A model generated the notes under the pieces. The model was not told where the DNA came from and made no database searches. It saw only the letters and a list, made by a program, of their open reading frames with translations. From assembly GCA_017532155.1 (NCBI GenBank), contig JAFXJP010000038.1, positions 16,439 through 80,438 on the forward strand: 64,000 nucleotides of DNA. Reading direction: 5' to 3'. Source of the stretch: Clostridia bacterium. Lineage in GTDB: Bacteria; Bacillota; Clostridia; Christensenellales; Aristaeellaceae. Shown piece by piece: positions 32,721 to 41,681 of this stretch; the first letter of the stretch is position 1, and every line of letters begins with the position of its first letter. Both the position numbers and the translations under genes were made by a program.

Positions 32721-34919
32721 ATGATTGATCGTGTACTGGAAGCGGTAAGGGGATTGCGATGTCCTTACGCGCTGGATGAATATGATCTGCATCAGATGAC
32801 CCGCGAGGCGCTGGCCATGGCGGGTATTTCGTGCGCCCATGAAGCGGTGCTTGGCGCGCGCTGCCGCATTGACATGCTTTGCGGCGATATTGGCATTGAG
32901 CTCAAGCGCGGCAAGCCTACAAAAAGCACGCTCCTGAAACAATTAACGCGCTATGCGGAAACGGGAAAGCTCAGCCATCTGGTGGTTATAAGCGAACTGT
33001 CGGTTGATCTTCCGCAGGAGATTCTGGGTGTAAAGGTACATGGAATTGGTCTGTTCAAGCTTTGGGGCGTAGCCAATGCCGGCGCTGGGACAAGCACAGA
33101 TCCGGCGCTTCGGAATGCTATGGATGCATTGAGAAGCGCAAAGGAGGCGCTTGGAGAGCTGCAGCAGATTGCGCAGCTGCCCGATGAAACCTATGAAGAT
33201 GAAGAAGCCCCGGCTTATCTGCAGGATGCGCCGGAGGGCGGGCATTATTACGGCACGCTTTCATACAATAGTCGCCGCAAGTGCTGGACGGTGCGCGCAG
33301 AGCCCTGCGTGACGGAACTGTGCAAAAGGCTGTTTCCGGGATCGGATACCGGCAAGCGCGGCGAGGCGCGCTTTACGGCGCACAGGCGCATTATTGGCGA
33401 TATCAACTGGCTGATGCTGCGATATCCGCTGGAGGTAGCGCCGCGAGATCGGGAAAGATGGCAGAAAGCCGTGCATGAGGCGCGCGTCTATGCGGCGCAG
33501 AGAAGCAGAATGCAGGAAATGCCGCAGCGCATGGAAGTGCCGCAAGGGATGTTTTTAGGAACGCTCAAGCCCTTTCAGCAGGCGGGGCTCAGCTGGCTTA
33601 TCCATACAAAGCGCGGCTTGCTGGCGGATGAAATGGGTCTTGGAAAAACGCTACAGGCTTTGTGTGCGCTATGCACGCTGCGTGCTTTTCCGGCGATGAT
33701 TGTTGTGCCGCCGCATCTTGTGCGCAACTGGCTAAGTGAAATCAAACGTTTTATCCGTGTGAACGGTAAAGAACCGCGCGTGCACGTGATCAAGGGGCTG
33801 ACGCCTTATCAGCTGCCCGAAGCGGATATTTACATCATGCATTATCTTTTGCTGCGCGGCTGGAAGGAGATCCTACCCAATATCTCCTTCCGCGCGGTGG
33901 TATTTGATGAAATTCAGGAGCTGCGCCGCGCCGGCACTGAAAAATACAGCGCTGCCAGCCTGCTGGCGGAGAAGTGCGAGCGGGTAATGGGGCTGTCCGG
34001 CACGCCGATTTACAATCAGGGCGGCGAAATCTGGAATGTGGTCAACATCCTCGATTATCATTTCCTGGGCGACTGGGAATCCTTTACGCGCGAATGGTGT
34101 TACGGCTATGGCAATAACATCGTTATCAAGCCTGATCTGCTTGGAGAACATCTGCGCCGCGAAGGAATCATGCTGCGCCGGACAAAGGCGGAGGTGTTGC
34201 CGGAGCTGCCGGAAAAGCGCAGGCTGGTACAGGAAATTGACGCGGATGACGCCATCTATAAAAAGCTGATGGCGCCTGTATTGGAAAAGCTGCATCTACT
34301 GCGTGCAGACGGCGATATGCCGGCTTCGGCGCGGGCGCTTTTGATGGATCAGATCTGTCAGGGCGAAAGACAGGCGACGGGCGTAGCCAAGGCGGCGTAC
34401 GTTTGTCAGTTTGTGCGGGCGCTTTTGGAAAACGGCGAAAAGGTGCTGCTCTTTGCACATCATCATGCGGTGATGGATATTTACCGTAAGGAACTGAAAA
34501 CCTATGCGCCGGTATTTATTACGGGGCGCGAATCGGCTGCGCAGAAGGAACAGGCGGTTGAAAGCTTCATGCAGGAGAAAATCAGCCTTTGCTGTGTGTC
34601 GCTGCGGGCGGCGGCAGGCCTGAATTTGCAGCGTGCGACGTGTGTGGTGTTTGGCGAGATGGACTGGTCGCCGGCTGTGCATTCGCAGGCGGAGGATCGT
34701 GCGCACCGTATTGGGCAGAAGGATTCGCTTTTGTGCTATTATCTGGTGTCGCCGGGCGGCAGTGACAGCGATATTCAGGAGGCGCTGGGGCTGAAGGTGA
34801 GCCAGTTTCTGGGGCTGATGGGCGAACGGGCCCAGAGCCAGGTGCTGATGCAGTCGGAGGCTGATTTTGCCCGAAAATATGTGGAAAAGCTTTTGCAGCA
34901 GGAGCAGGGCAAGGTTTGA
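32721..34919 (+). CDS. SNF2-family ATPase with N-terminal PD-(D/E)XK nuclease-like domain
   Basis: Predicted 732-residue protein. Residues ~20-95 look like a restriction-endonuclease fold: Glu41, CRIDML with Asp51, GIELKRG with Glu60 and Lys62, and LLKQLTRYAE with Gln74. The SNF2 motor follows: ADEMGLGKT (Walker A, ~302-310), VVFDEIQEL (~393), GLSGTPIYN, and QAEDRAHRIGQKD (motif VI, ~660). SNF2 proteins move along double-stranded DNA and remodel protein or fork complexes; the nuclease part suggests DNA cleavage. The start at 32721 is chosen because the promoter leaves no room for 32691 and a G5 run lies before it. The gene is next to ruvCAB, so repair is likely, and a defence role is possible but not shown. 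Confidence 0.85.
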   Translation: MIDRVLEAVRGLRCPYALDEYDLHQMTREALAMAGISCAHEAVLGARCRIDMLCGDIGIELKRGKPTKSTLLKQLTRYAETGKLSHLVVISELSVDLPQEILGVKVHGIGLFKLWGVANAGAGTSTDPALRNAMDALRSAKEALGELQQIAQLPDETYEDEEAPAYLQDAPEGGHYYGTLSYNSRRKCWTVRAEPCVTELCKRLFPGSDTGKRGEARFTAHRRIIGDINWLMLRYPLEVAPRDRERWQKAVHEARVYAAQRSRMQEMPQRMEVPQGMFLGTLKPFQQAGLSWLIHTKRGLLADEMGLGKTLQALCALCTLRAFPAMIVVPPHLVRNWLSEIKRFIRVNGKEPRVHVIKGLTPYQLPEADIYIMHYLLLRGWKEILPNISFRAVVFDEIQELRRAGTEKYSAASLLAEKCERVMGLSGTPIYNQGGEIWNVVNILDYHFLGDWESFTREWCYGYGNNIVIKPDLLGEHLRREGIMLRRTKAEVLPELPEKRRLVQEIDADDAIYKKLMAPVLEKLHLLRADGDMPASARALLMDQICQGERQATGVAKAAYVCQFVRALLENGEKVLLFAHHHAVMDIYRKELKTYAPVFITGRESAAQKEQAVESFMQEKISLCCVSLRAAAGLNLQRATCVVFGEMDWSPAVHSQAEDRAHRIGQKDSLLCYYLVSPGGSDSDIQEALGLKVSQFLGLMGERAQSQVLMQSEADFARKYVEKLLQQEQGKV

Positions 34920-34944
34920 CAAAAGCGCACATTTGTTCTATGAT
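34916..34944 (+). promoter_or_regulatory. Consensus sigma-A promoter of ruvCAB with a LexA-like box in the spacer
   Basis: TTGACA (overlapping the SNF2 stop), a 17-bp spacer, TATGAT. Within the spacer, CGCACATTTGTTCT (34926-34939) resembles the Firmicute LexA box CGAAC-N4-GTTCG, with one mismatch in the left GAAC arm. The promoter is well supported; the LexA site is weak. Confidence 0.75.
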
Positions 34945-34982
34945 ATAAATATCTGTGCAAATGTGTAAGCTGGAGGAAAAGC

Positions 34983-35477
34983 ATGCGGATTTTAGGCATT
35001 GACCCGGGACTGGCAACGCTTGGCTATGGCGTGATTGAGGCGCAGAGCGGCCGGATGAAGCTGGTGACGGCGGGCGCGATTATTACAAAGCCCGATCAGA
35101 AAACGCCCGACAGGCTGGTGTCCATCCGCCGTGATATGCGCGATCTGCTGCTTGCCTATAAGCCTGACGAAATTGTATTTGAAGAATTGTTTTTTGCCAA
35201 GAATATTACGACAGGTATGAATGTTTCTGCTGCGCGTGGTGTGGCGCTGTGCACCTGCGCTGAATACACCGATCAGCTGTTTGAATATACGCCCATGCAG
35301 ATCAAGCAGGCGGTGGTTGGCTACGGCAAGGCAGATAAGCATCAGGTGCAGCAGATGGTTAAAATGATTCTGGGCCTTGAAAAGGTGATCAGCCCTGATG
35401 ACGCGGCGGACGCGGTGGCGGCAGCCATCACGCATGCCAATACGGGCTATTCCAAAGAACAATTCCGCATGAAATGA
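34983..35477 (+). CDS. ruvC: Holliday junction endonuclease RuvC
   Basis: Predicted 164-residue resolvase that cuts four-way junctions in recombination repair. The acidic catalytic residues are visible: Asp7 (GIDPGLA), Glu67 (FEELFF), Asp140 and Asp143 (SPDDAADA). Starts at ATG 34983 after TGGAGGAAAAGC. ruvA begins 13 bp downstream. ruvC-ruvA-ruvB appear to be one operon. Confidence 0.97.
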   Translation: MRILGIDPGLATLGYGVIEAQSGRMKLVTAGAIITKPDQKTPDRLVSIRRDMRDLLLAYKPDEIVFEELFFAKNITTGMNVSAARGVALCTCAEYTDQLFEYTPMQIKQAVVGYGKADKHQVQQMVKMILGLEKVISPDDAADAVAAAITHANTGYSKEQFRMK

Positions 35478-35490
35478 GGAAATATTGAGC

Positions 35491-36096
35491 ATGTATTCAT
35501 ATATTCGCGGGATCGTGGCCGATCGCGGCCACAACGAGCTGGTGGTTGAGGCTGGCGGCGTAGGATATCTGCTGACGTGCAGCATGAACACCATGCAGGA
35601 CGCGGCGCCGGTGGGCGATGAAATGAAGGTTTATACCTATCTTTCTGTGCGCGAGGATGCGATGGAGCTGTTTGGTTTTGCTACGCGCGAGGAAAGAACG
35701 ATGTTTCTGCGCTTGACGGGCATTTCGGGCATTGGCCCGAGAACGGCGCTGGGCATTCTGGGCTCCATGCCGCTGCGTGATCTGACGCTGGCGATTGTGA
35801 CCGGCGATACCGTGGCGCTGTCGCGTGCGCCGGGTATTGGCAAAAAGACGGCGCAGAGAATTGCGCTTGAACTGAAGGAAAAGATCACGGCCGATGACTT
35901 TGAATCGCTGCCCGAGAGCGCAAAGCCTGTGATGAATATGCAGCACATGCAGGAGGATGCGATGGCTGAGGCGCTGCTGGCGCTGCAGTCACTGGGCTAC
36001 AGCAATGGCGAAGCCACCAAAGCGCTGTCTGCGGTGCGGGATCAAAGCGATAAAGCGGATGAACTGGTGCGCCTGGCGCTGCGCAGCATGATGTAA
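35491..36096 (+). CDS. ruvA: Holliday junction branch migration protein RuvA
   Basis: Predicted 201-residue junction-binding protein. N-terminal OB-fold ([23 protein letters not shown]), two helix-hairpin-helix motifs in the middle ([16 protein letters not shown] and [17 protein letters not shown]), and a C-terminal RuvB-interacting domain ([16 protein letters not shown]). ATG 35491 is preferred over an in-frame TTG six bases upstream, since it gives the family N-terminus. Confidence 0.96.
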   Translation: MYSYIRGIVADRGHNELVVEAGGVGYLLTCSMNTMQDAAPVGDEMKVYTYLSVREDAMELFGFATREERTMFLRLTGISGIGPRTALGILGSMPLRDLTLAIVTGDTVALSRAPGIGKKTAQRIALELKEKITADDFESLPESAKPVMNMQHMQEDAMAEALLALQSLGYSNGEATKALSAVRDQSDKADELVRLALRSMM

Positions 36097-36106
36097 GGAG
36101 ATTGCG

Positions 36107-37141
36107 ATGGAAGAAGAAAGATTGATCGCCAGCGGCTGGCAGAGCGAGGACGGCGATATCGAAACCTCGCTGCGCCCCAAATCGCTGCGTGAATACTACG
36201 GCCAGGAAAAAGTGAAAGAGACGCTGTCGATCTATATTGACGCAGCACTGAGAAGACATGATTCGCTGGATCATATTCTGCTCTATGGCCCTCCCGGCCT
36301 GGGCAAAACATGTCTGGCCGGTATTGTGGCGGCAGAAATGGGGCAGAACATTCGCATCACCTCTGGCCCTGCCATCGACAGGCCGGGTGATCTGGCTTCT
36401 ATTCTGACAAATCTGGCGGCGGGCGATATTCTGTTTATCGATGAAATTCATCGCCTTTCCCGTGCGGTGGAGGAAGTGCTCTATTCCGCGATGGAGGACT
36501 ATGCGCTGGATATTATGATCGGCAAGGGCCCGACCGCGCGTTCGTTGCGCATCGACCTGCCGAAGTTTACGCTGGTTGGCGCGACAACGCGCGCCGGACA
36601 GTTATCTGCGCCGCTGCGCGACAGATTTGGCATCATCTTCCGCCTGGAAATGTATTCGCCGGAGGAACTGTGCCAGATAGTAGGTCGCAGCGCAAGAATT
36701 CTGGGCGTGGATGCGGACCGCGAGGGCTTGCTTGAAATTGCCCGCCGAAGCAGAGGTACGCCGCGCATTGCCAACCGTATGCTCAAGCGTGTGCGCGACT
36801 ATGCGCAGGTGCGCGGCGATGGACGCATCACGCAGGAAATCGCCAGCGAAGGACTGGATATGCTTGATGTGGATCAGCTCGGGCTTGACCGGGTGGATCG
36901 CAATATGCTGACCACGATGATCGATAAGTTCGGCGGGGGACCTGTGGGCCTTGATACGCTGGCTGCGTCAACCGGCGAGGATGCAATCACCATTGAAGAT
37001 GTGTACGAGCCCTATCTTTTGCAGCTTGGTTTTATCCAGAGAACGCCGCGCGGACGCATCTGTACGGCGGCTTGTTATGAGCATCTGGGCAGAATAAAAC
37101 CGACTGAGGATAATATAGAACAGACTACGCTTCTTGAATAA
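36107..37141 (+). CDS. ruvB: Holliday junction branch migration helicase RuvB
   Basis: Predicted 344-residue AAA+ motor that works with RuvA. Walker A is [12 protein letters not shown] near residue 66, Walker B is LFIDEIHRL, sensor 1 is [18 protein letters not shown] with the arginine finger region, and the C-terminal winged helix ends with [16 protein letters not shown] precedes the start, ten bases after ruvA. Length matches the family. Confidence 0.98.
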   Translation: MEEERLIASGWQSEDGDIETSLRPKSLREYYGQEKVKETLSIYIDAALRRHDSLDHILLYGPPGLGKTCLAGIVAAEMGQNIRITSGPAIDRPGDLASILTNLAAGDILFIDEIHRLSRAVEEVLYSAMEDYALDIMIGKGPTARSLRIDLPKFTLVGATTRAGQLSAPLRDRFGIIFRLEMYSPEELCQIVGRSARILGVDADREGLLEIARRSRGTPRIANRMLKRVRDYAQVRGDGRITQEIASEGLDMLDVDQLGLDRVDRNMLTTMIDKFGGGPVGLDTLAASTGEDAITIEDVYEPYLLQLGFIQRTPRGRICTAACYEHLGRIKPTEDNIEQTTLLE

Positions 37142-37182
37142 ATAGAATACAGTCTAAAAATATTAAAAAGAAGAATGATAAA

Positions 37183-38226
37183 ATGAGAACTAAGGATTTT
37201 GATTATGTACTTCCGGAGAAATTGATCGCGCAAACTCCTGTGGAGCCGCGCGATTCCAGCCGGATAATGGTTTGCAACCGAAATGACAACAAGCGCGAAG
37301 GCAGGATCTTCCGCGATATCACGGAGTACCTGCGTCCGGGCGATGTAATGGTCATCAATCAGACGCGCGTAATTCCCGCCCGCCTTCTGGGCGTAAAGGA
37401 AAGCACGGGCGTGCCGACAGAATTTTTGCTACTGAAAAGGCAGGATAAGGATACCTGGGAAGCGCTGGTGAAGCCGGGCCGCAGACTGCATGCAGGCGAT
37501 ACGGTTTCTTTTGGCGACGGCCTGCTGCGGGCGGAGATTATCGATAACACGGATGCAGGCGGACGCGTGGTGCGCTTTATATATGAAGGCGTGTTTGAAA
37601 ACCTGCTGGAAAAGCTGGGCGAAATGCCGCTGCCGCCTTATATTCATGAAAAGCTTGAGGATCCCAATCGCTATCAGACGGTGTATGCAAAGCTGGACGG
37701 CAGCGCTGCCGCGCCAACTGCGGGCTTGCATTTTACGCCGGAGCTTTTGAAAAAAGTGGAAGAAATGGGCGTCACGGTAGTGCCTGTTTTGCTGCATGTG
37801 GGCCTTGGCACATTCCGTCCGGTCAAGGAAGATGACGTTGACAACCATGTGATGCACAGCGAATTCTATGAGGTGACGGAAGAAGCGGCTGAAAAGATCA
37901 ATACTGCCCGCAAAAACGGCGGCAGGCTTTTGTGCATTGGCACTACCTCCATGCGTACCATTGAGACGGCGGCGGATGATGACGGTATTGTGCATGCCGG
38001 CAGCGGCATGACCAATATCTTTATCAAGCCCGGCGTGAAGATAAAAGCGGTTGACCTGCTGCTGACGAATTTCCATTTGCCGCAGAGTACGCTGCTGATG
38101 CTTGTTTCTGCCATGATGGGCCGCGACAATGCACTGGAAGCATATCAGCAGGCGGTGGAGGAGAGATACCGTTTCTTCAGCTTTGGCGATTGCATGCTGA
38201 TCGGAAAGGATTTGGTTAAGGGATGA
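37183..38226 (+). CDS. queA: S-adenosylmethionine:tRNA ribosyltransferase-isomerase QueA
   Basis: Predicted 347-residue enzyme that transfers the ribosyl part of SAM to preQ1 at tRNA position 34 to form epoxyqueuosine. Clear segments: [19 protein letters not shown] at the N-terminus, [26 protein letters not shown], and the C-terminal [16 protein letters not shown]. The site before the ATG is weak (AAGAAGAA). It sits 41 bp after ruvB with no terminator, an arrangement common in Firmicutes (ruvAB-queA). The stop overlaps psuK by 4 bp. Confidence 0.97.
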   Translation: MRTKDFDYVLPEKLIAQTPVEPRDSSRIMVCNRNDNKREGRIFRDITEYLRPGDVMVINQTRVIPARLLGVKESTGVPTEFLLLKRQDKDTWEALVKPGRRLHAGDTVSFGDGLLRAEIIDNTDAGGRVVRFIYEGVFENLLEKLGEMPLPPYIHEKLEDPNRYQTVYAKLDGSAAAPTAGLHFTPELLKKVEEMGVTVVPVLLHVGLGTFRPVKEDDVDNHVMHSEFYEVTEEAAEKINTARKNGGRLLCIGTTSMRTIETAADDDGIVHAGSGMTNIFIKPGVKIKAVDLLLTNFHLPQSTLLMLVSAMMGRDNALEAYQQAVEERYRFFSFGDCMLIGKDLVKG

Positions 38227-39062
38227 AGATCGCGGTCTTTGGCAGCGCTAATATGGACATCCTTGGCCTGACGGACGATAAACTGCTGCTGCGAGACTCC
38301 AATATTGGCACGGTTGTTTTGAAGCCTGGCGGCGTAGGACGCAATATTGCCTCGCGGATCTGCGAACATGGGGTTGAATGCATGCTCTTTACGGCCTTTG
38401 GCAGCGATATGCTGGCTGAGGGGCTTAAGGCAGAGTGCCGGCGGCTGGGAATGGATATTTCGGGGTCGCTGACAGTCGAGGGCAGATCCAATATCTATCT
38501 TTGTGTGCATGATGAAACGGGCGATATGCTGACTGCCATCAACGATATGGGATTGATGCAGGAGCTGACGCCGACATTTGCAGAAAGCATCATGCCGCAG
38601 ATCAATGCCTGCGATCTGTGCGTGCTGGACGCCAATCTCAGCGAGGAAACGCTGGCTTATGCGGCCAGTCATGCGACGGTGCCGCTTTTGATGGATGCTG
38701 TCAGCTGCGCCAAGGCCAGGCGTGCATTGGCTGCGATGCCGTATCTGGAAGGCTTTAAGCCCAATATTTATGAAGCGCAGCTGCTGACAGGCTGCGAAAA
38801 GCCGGAGGATTGCGCCGAAAAGCTCATGCAGATGGGCGTAAAGCGTGTGTTCATTTCATTGGGCGAGGACGGTATTTATTATGCCGATCAGCAGGAGCGT
38901 GGACACATCCCGGTAGCGAAGATCAGCTCCGCACCCAAAACCGGCGCGGGGGATGCGCTGTGCGCGGGTCTTGCGGTTGCTCTTGCCAATCATGAAAGCA
39001 CGCGCGCGTGCGCCGAGTACGGTATGCGCAGCGCTGCAAAATATTTAAGTCAAAATACTTAA
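38223..39062 (+). CDS. psuK: Pseudouridine kinase (PfkB family)
   Basis: Predicted 279-residue ribokinase-fold kinase. The substrate-binding [11 protein letters not shown] near residue 37 and the C-terminal [16 protein letters not shown] with the catalytic Asp are typical PfkB signatures. The specific call rests on the next gene, psuG: the pair phosphorylates pseudouridine and splits the product. The start overlaps queA by 4 bp, so degradation of a modified RNA nucleoside is co-transcribed with an RNA-modifying enzyme. Confidence 0.9.
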   Translation: MKIAVFGSANMDILGLTDDKLLLRDSNIGTVVLKPGGVGRNIASRICEHGVECMLFTAFGSDMLAEGLKAECRRLGMDISGSLTVEGRSNIYLCVHDETGDMLTAINDMGLMQELTPTFAESIMPQINACDLCVLDANLSEETLAYAASHATVPLLMDAVSCAKARRALAAMPYLEGFKPNIYEAQLLTGCEKPEDCAEKLMQMGVKRVFISLGEDGIYYADQQERGHIPVAKISSAPKTGAGDALCAGLAVALANHESTRACAEYGMRSAAKYLSQNT

Positions 39063-39078
39063 CATGGAGGATAAAACC

Positions 39079-39993
39079 ATGAATCTCAACAAATATCTCA
39101 AGATTGCGCCCAATGTACAGAAGGCTATGGACGAAGGCCGCCCGGTGATTGCGCTGGAAAGCACCATTATTAGCCACGGCATGCCTTATCCTCAGAACCG
39201 CGAGACTGCGCTTATGTGCGAGGCGGAAGCGCGCAAGCATGGCGCTGAGCCTGCGACTATTGCGGTGATCAAGGGCCAGCTGTGCGTGGGTCTGACTGAT
39301 GAGGAGTTGGAATATCTGGCTAAGACCGGTCCCAAGGTGCACAAAGCCAGCCGTCGCGACCTGCCGATCCTTGTTGCCCGCGGTGCTGATGGCGCGACCA
39401 CTGTTTCTGCCACCATGATCATCGCCGCCATGGCGGGCATCAAGGTTTTTGCTACCGGCGGCATCGGCGGCGTGCATCGCGGCGCTGAAACCACCATGGA
39501 TATCTCCGCCGACCTGGAAGAACTGGCCATGACGCCTGTGGCGGTTGTGTGTGCCGGCGCCAAGAGCATTCTGGATCTGGGCCTGACGCTGGAATATCTG
39601 GAGACCAAGGGCGTGCCCGTCATCGGCTACAAGACCGAAACGCTGCCTGCCTTCTACACCTATGAGAGCGATTTCAAGGTGGATTACCGCATGGACAGCC
39701 CCAAGGAAATTGCCGACGCCATTTCCATGCAGCGCGCTATCGGCTATCCCGGCGGTATGCTGATCACCAATCCAATTCCGGCTGAATATGCCATGCCCAA
39801 GAAGGTTATTGACCAGGCCATCGAGCAGGCCCTTGCCGAAGCCAAGGAACAGGGCATCAAGGGCAAGGAGACCACGCCCTTCCTGCTGGCCCGCGTGTGC
39901 GAGCTGACGGGCGGCGACAGCCTCAAGAGCAATATCAAGCTGGTGCTCAATAACGTGGCGCTGGCTTCTCAGATTGCGTGCGAGGTTCGCTGA
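39079..39993 (+). CDS. psuG: Pseudouridine-5'-phosphate glycosidase
   Basis: Predicted 304-residue enzyme that cleaves the C-C glycosidic bond of pseudouridine 5'-phosphate to uracil and ribose 5-phosphate. Motifs: ALESTIISHGMPYPQN, VHKASRRDLP with the catalytic Lys, ATTVSATMIIA, FATGGIGGVHRGAE and TNPIP. GGAGG lies eight bases before ATG 39079; an upstream in-frame ATG at 39064 would remove this spacing. It follows psuK by 16 bp. High third-position GC suggests good expression. Confidence 0.97.
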   Translation: MNLNKYLKIAPNVQKAMDEGRPVIALESTIISHGMPYPQNRETALMCEAEARKHGAEPATIAVIKGQLCVGLTDEELEYLAKTGPKVHKASRRDLPILVARGADGATTVSATMIIAAMAGIKVFATGGIGGVHRGAETTMDISADLEELAMTPVAVVCAGAKSILDLGLTLEYLETKGVPVIGYKTETLPAFYTYESDFKVDYRMDSPKEIADAISMQRAIGYPGGMLITNPIPAEYAMPKKVIDQAIEQALAEAKEQGIKGKETTPFLLARVCELTGGDSLKSNIKLVLNNVALASQIACEVR

Positions 39994-40034
39994 GATCAAC
40001 TGTCAAGTTTTTGCAAAAAAGTTTAAAATACCGC

Positions 40035-40063
40035 TTGACAATCAGGAGATAAGCTGATATAAT
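40035..40063 (+). promoter_or_regulatory. Perfect sigma-A promoter of the tRNA-Pro gene
   Basis: TTGACA, a 17-bp spacer and TATAAT, both consensus. The predicted start is at about 40070. Confidence 0.9.
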
Positions 40064-40067
40064 ACAT

Positions 40068-40091
40068 CCTGCGCCTGAGAAATGGCGCAGG
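40068..40091 (+). other. Perfect hairpin in the pre-tRNA 5' leader
   Basis: CCTGCGCC pairs with GGCGCAGG around an 8-base loop. It sits at the predicted transcript start, eight bases before the mature tRNA. There is no T-run, so it is not a terminator; it may protect the 5' end or guide RNase P. Confidence 0.6.
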
Positions 40092-40098
40092 AAAGTAT

Positions 40099-40175
40099 CT
40101 GGGTGTAGCGCAGCTTGGTAGCGTGCTTGAATGGGGTTCAAGAGGCCGAGAGTTCGAATCTCTCCACCCAGACCA
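40099..40175 (+). tRNA. tRNA-Pro (anticodon GGG)
   Basis: A 77-base cloverleaf. The acceptor CTGGGTG pairs with CACCCAG, followed by A and an encoded CCA. The D arm is GCGCAGCTTGGTAGCGT. The anticodon stem CTTGA/TCAAG has loop ATGGGGT, giving anticodon GGG. The T arm GAGAGTTCGAATCTCTC is standard. It reads CCC/CCU proline codons. A perfect promoter precedes it, and a terminator starts three bases after it. Confidence 0.97.
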
Positions 40176-40177
40176 GG

Positions 40178-40212
40178 AAAACCGACTTGCAATAGCAGGT
40201 CGGTTTTTCTTT
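40178..40212 (+). terminator. Terminator of the tRNA-Pro gene
   Basis: A 13-bp stem AAAACCGACTTGC / GCAGGTCGGTTTT with an AATA loop, ending in T's. Confidence 0.92.
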
Positions 40213-40213
40213 A

Positions 40214-40242
40214 TTGCACACGGCTGAAGATCATAGTATAAT
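40214..40242 (+). promoter_or_regulatory. Sigma-A promoter of the HAD hydrolase gene
   Basis: TTGCAC, a 17-bp spacer and a perfect TATAAT, 30 bp before the start codon. Confidence 0.7.
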
Positions 40243-40272
40243 GGCTGTATTATCACCGGGGAGAGGAAATGC

Positions 40273-40911
40273 ATGAAAAACTATTTGTTTGATTTTGACG
40301 GCACGCTGGTAGATTCTATGCCGATTTATGGCGGCATGATGCTCCGAATTCTGGATGAGCATGGGGTAAAATATCCTGACAATATTATCAAGATCATTAC
40401 GCCCTTGGGATATATCGGCACGGCAGAGTATTTTGTGGAGAAGATGGGGATTCAGCGCTCTGTGGATGAGCTGGTTGCGCTGATGCACAAGTATGCGGTG
40501 GAAGCATATACCAACACGGTGCCGGCCAAAAAACATGTGGTTGAGGTTGTAAAGCAATTGAAGGCGCGCGGCGACAGCCTGAATGTGCTCACGGCCAGCC
40601 CGCATGCGGCGCTGGATCCCTGCCTGAAGCGGCTGGGGATCTTTGATCTGTTTGATAACGTGTGGTCCTGCGAGGACTTTGGCACCAGCAAGGCCGATCC
40701 TATGATTTATCACATGGCGGCTGAGCGCATCGGCGCCAAGGTGGAAGATGTGCTCTTCCTGGACGATAATTACAATGCTGACAAGACCGCCAAGCAAGCC
40801 GGTATGCAGGTGTGCGCGGTGTATGATGATTCTTCTGCTGAATATGAGACTGAAATGCGCGAAGTAGCGGATCATTATATCTATGATTTTTCGGAACTGA
40901 TGGATCTGTAA
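40273..40911 (+). CDS. HAD-superfamily phosphatase
   Basis: Predicted 212-residue cytosolic hydrolase of the phosphoglycolate-phosphatase-like group. Motif I is FDFDGTLVDS with the nucleophile Asp8, motif II is VLTASPHAAL, Lys is in TSKADP, and motif IV is LFLDDNYNAD. A helical cap lies between motifs I and II. The substrate is not predictable. GAGAGG precedes the ATG. The flavin reductase gene follows ten bases downstream in the same unit. Confidence 0.88.
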   Translation: MKNYLFDFDGTLVDSMPIYGGMMLRILDEHGVKYPDNIIKIITPLGYIGTAEYFVEKMGIQRSVDELVALMHKYAVEAYTNTVPAKKHVVEVVKQLKARGDSLNVLTASPHAALDPCLKRLGIFDLFDNVWSCEDFGTSKADPMIYHMAAERIGAKVEDVLFLDDNYNADKTAKQAGMQVCAVYDDSSAEYETEMREVADHYIYDFSELMDL

Positions 40912-40921
40912 GGAGAAAATA

Positions 40922-41482
40922 ATGAGAAAGAATTTTGGCGCAAAGCCTGTGCTGTATCCGATGCCGGTGCTGATTATTGCTACATATAACGCTGATGGCA
41001 GCGCAAATGCGATGAACGCGGCCTGGGGCTGCATGGCAGATGCGGATAAGGTGTGCATTTTTGTGGCTTCGGGACACAAGACGATGGAGAATATCCGCGC
41101 GCGCAAGGAATTTACCGTGAGCATGGCGACGAAAGATCAGATGCTGGCAGCTGATTTTGTGGGCATTGTGTCTGGCAATGACGATGCAAACAAAATGGAA
41201 AAGACGGGCTGGCAGGCAGAGAAGAGCGCGTTTGTGGATGCGCCGCTGATTGCGCAGCTGCCCATGGCATTGGAATGCGAGATGCTTTCCTATGATGAAG
41301 AAAGCGAAATGCTGATGGGAAAAATACTGAATGTGTGCGCTGATGAAAGCATTTTGGGCGAAGATGGGAAGATCGATGTGCGCAAGCTCAATCCGATCAC
41401 GTATGATCCGGTGCACCATGCTTATCTGACGCTGGGAGAGAAGATTGGAAATGCGTTCAGCGATGGAAAGCAACTAAAATAA
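40922..41482 (+). CDS. Flavin reductase family protein
   Basis: Predicted 186-residue FMN-binding split-barrel protein. MPVLIIATYNADGSANAMNAAWG is the flavin-binding start, and FTVSMATKDQM followed by AADFVGIVSGND is typical of the family. Such proteins either reduce flavin with NAD(P)H or act as FMN-dependent oxidoreductases. AAGGAG precedes the ATG. A strong terminator follows. Confidence 0.88.
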   Translation: MRKNFGAKPVLYPMPVLIIATYNADGSANAMNAAWGCMADADKVCIFVASGHKTMENIRARKEFTVSMATKDQMLAADFVGIVSGNDDANKMEKTGWQAEKSAFVDAPLIAQLPMALECEMLSYDEESEMLMGKILNVCADESILGEDGKIDVRKLNPITYDPVHHAYLTLGEKIGNAFSDGKQLK

Positions 41483-41523
41483 CCAACCTGTGACAGAAAA
41501 ACAGACAGCCATTGCGCTTTATG

Positions 41524-41555
41524 GGGATGAATCTAGCGCGATTCATCCCTTTTTC
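41524..41555 (+). terminator. Terminator after the flavin reductase gene
   Basis: Perfect 10-bp stem GGGATGAATC / GATTCATCCC with a TAGCGC loop, followed by five T's. Confidence 0.92.
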
Positions 41556-41587
41556 GGTAAAAATATGTAGAAAATGTTTCAATTCAC

Positions 41588-41621
41588 TTGATTGATCGCA
41601 ACATTTGTTGTAATATATAAA
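41588..41621 (+). promoter_or_regulatory. Probable sigma-A promoter of the two-component operon
   Basis: Two overlapping readings fit: TTGATT-17-TAATAT (41588-41616) or TTGATC-18-TATAAA (41592-41621). The leader to the gene is ~60 bases. Confidence 0.5.
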
Positions 41622-41681
41622 GAGTGAGGAGCATGTAAAGAAGCGAATAGAGCATGCTTTTCGATACACAGGAAGGAATGA

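Noticed and set aside
32721-34919. Calling the nuclease-SNF2 protein an anti-phage defence system
   Set aside because: No methyltransferase, no other defence gene and no mobile element lies nearby. The linkage to ruvCAB favours repair, so defence is only mentioned as a possibility.
40023-40274. Minus-strand open frame reading GWRDSNSRPLEPHSSTLP
   Set aside because: This is the well-known spurious protein from the antisense strand of a tRNA gene; it covers tRNA-Pro and its flanks.
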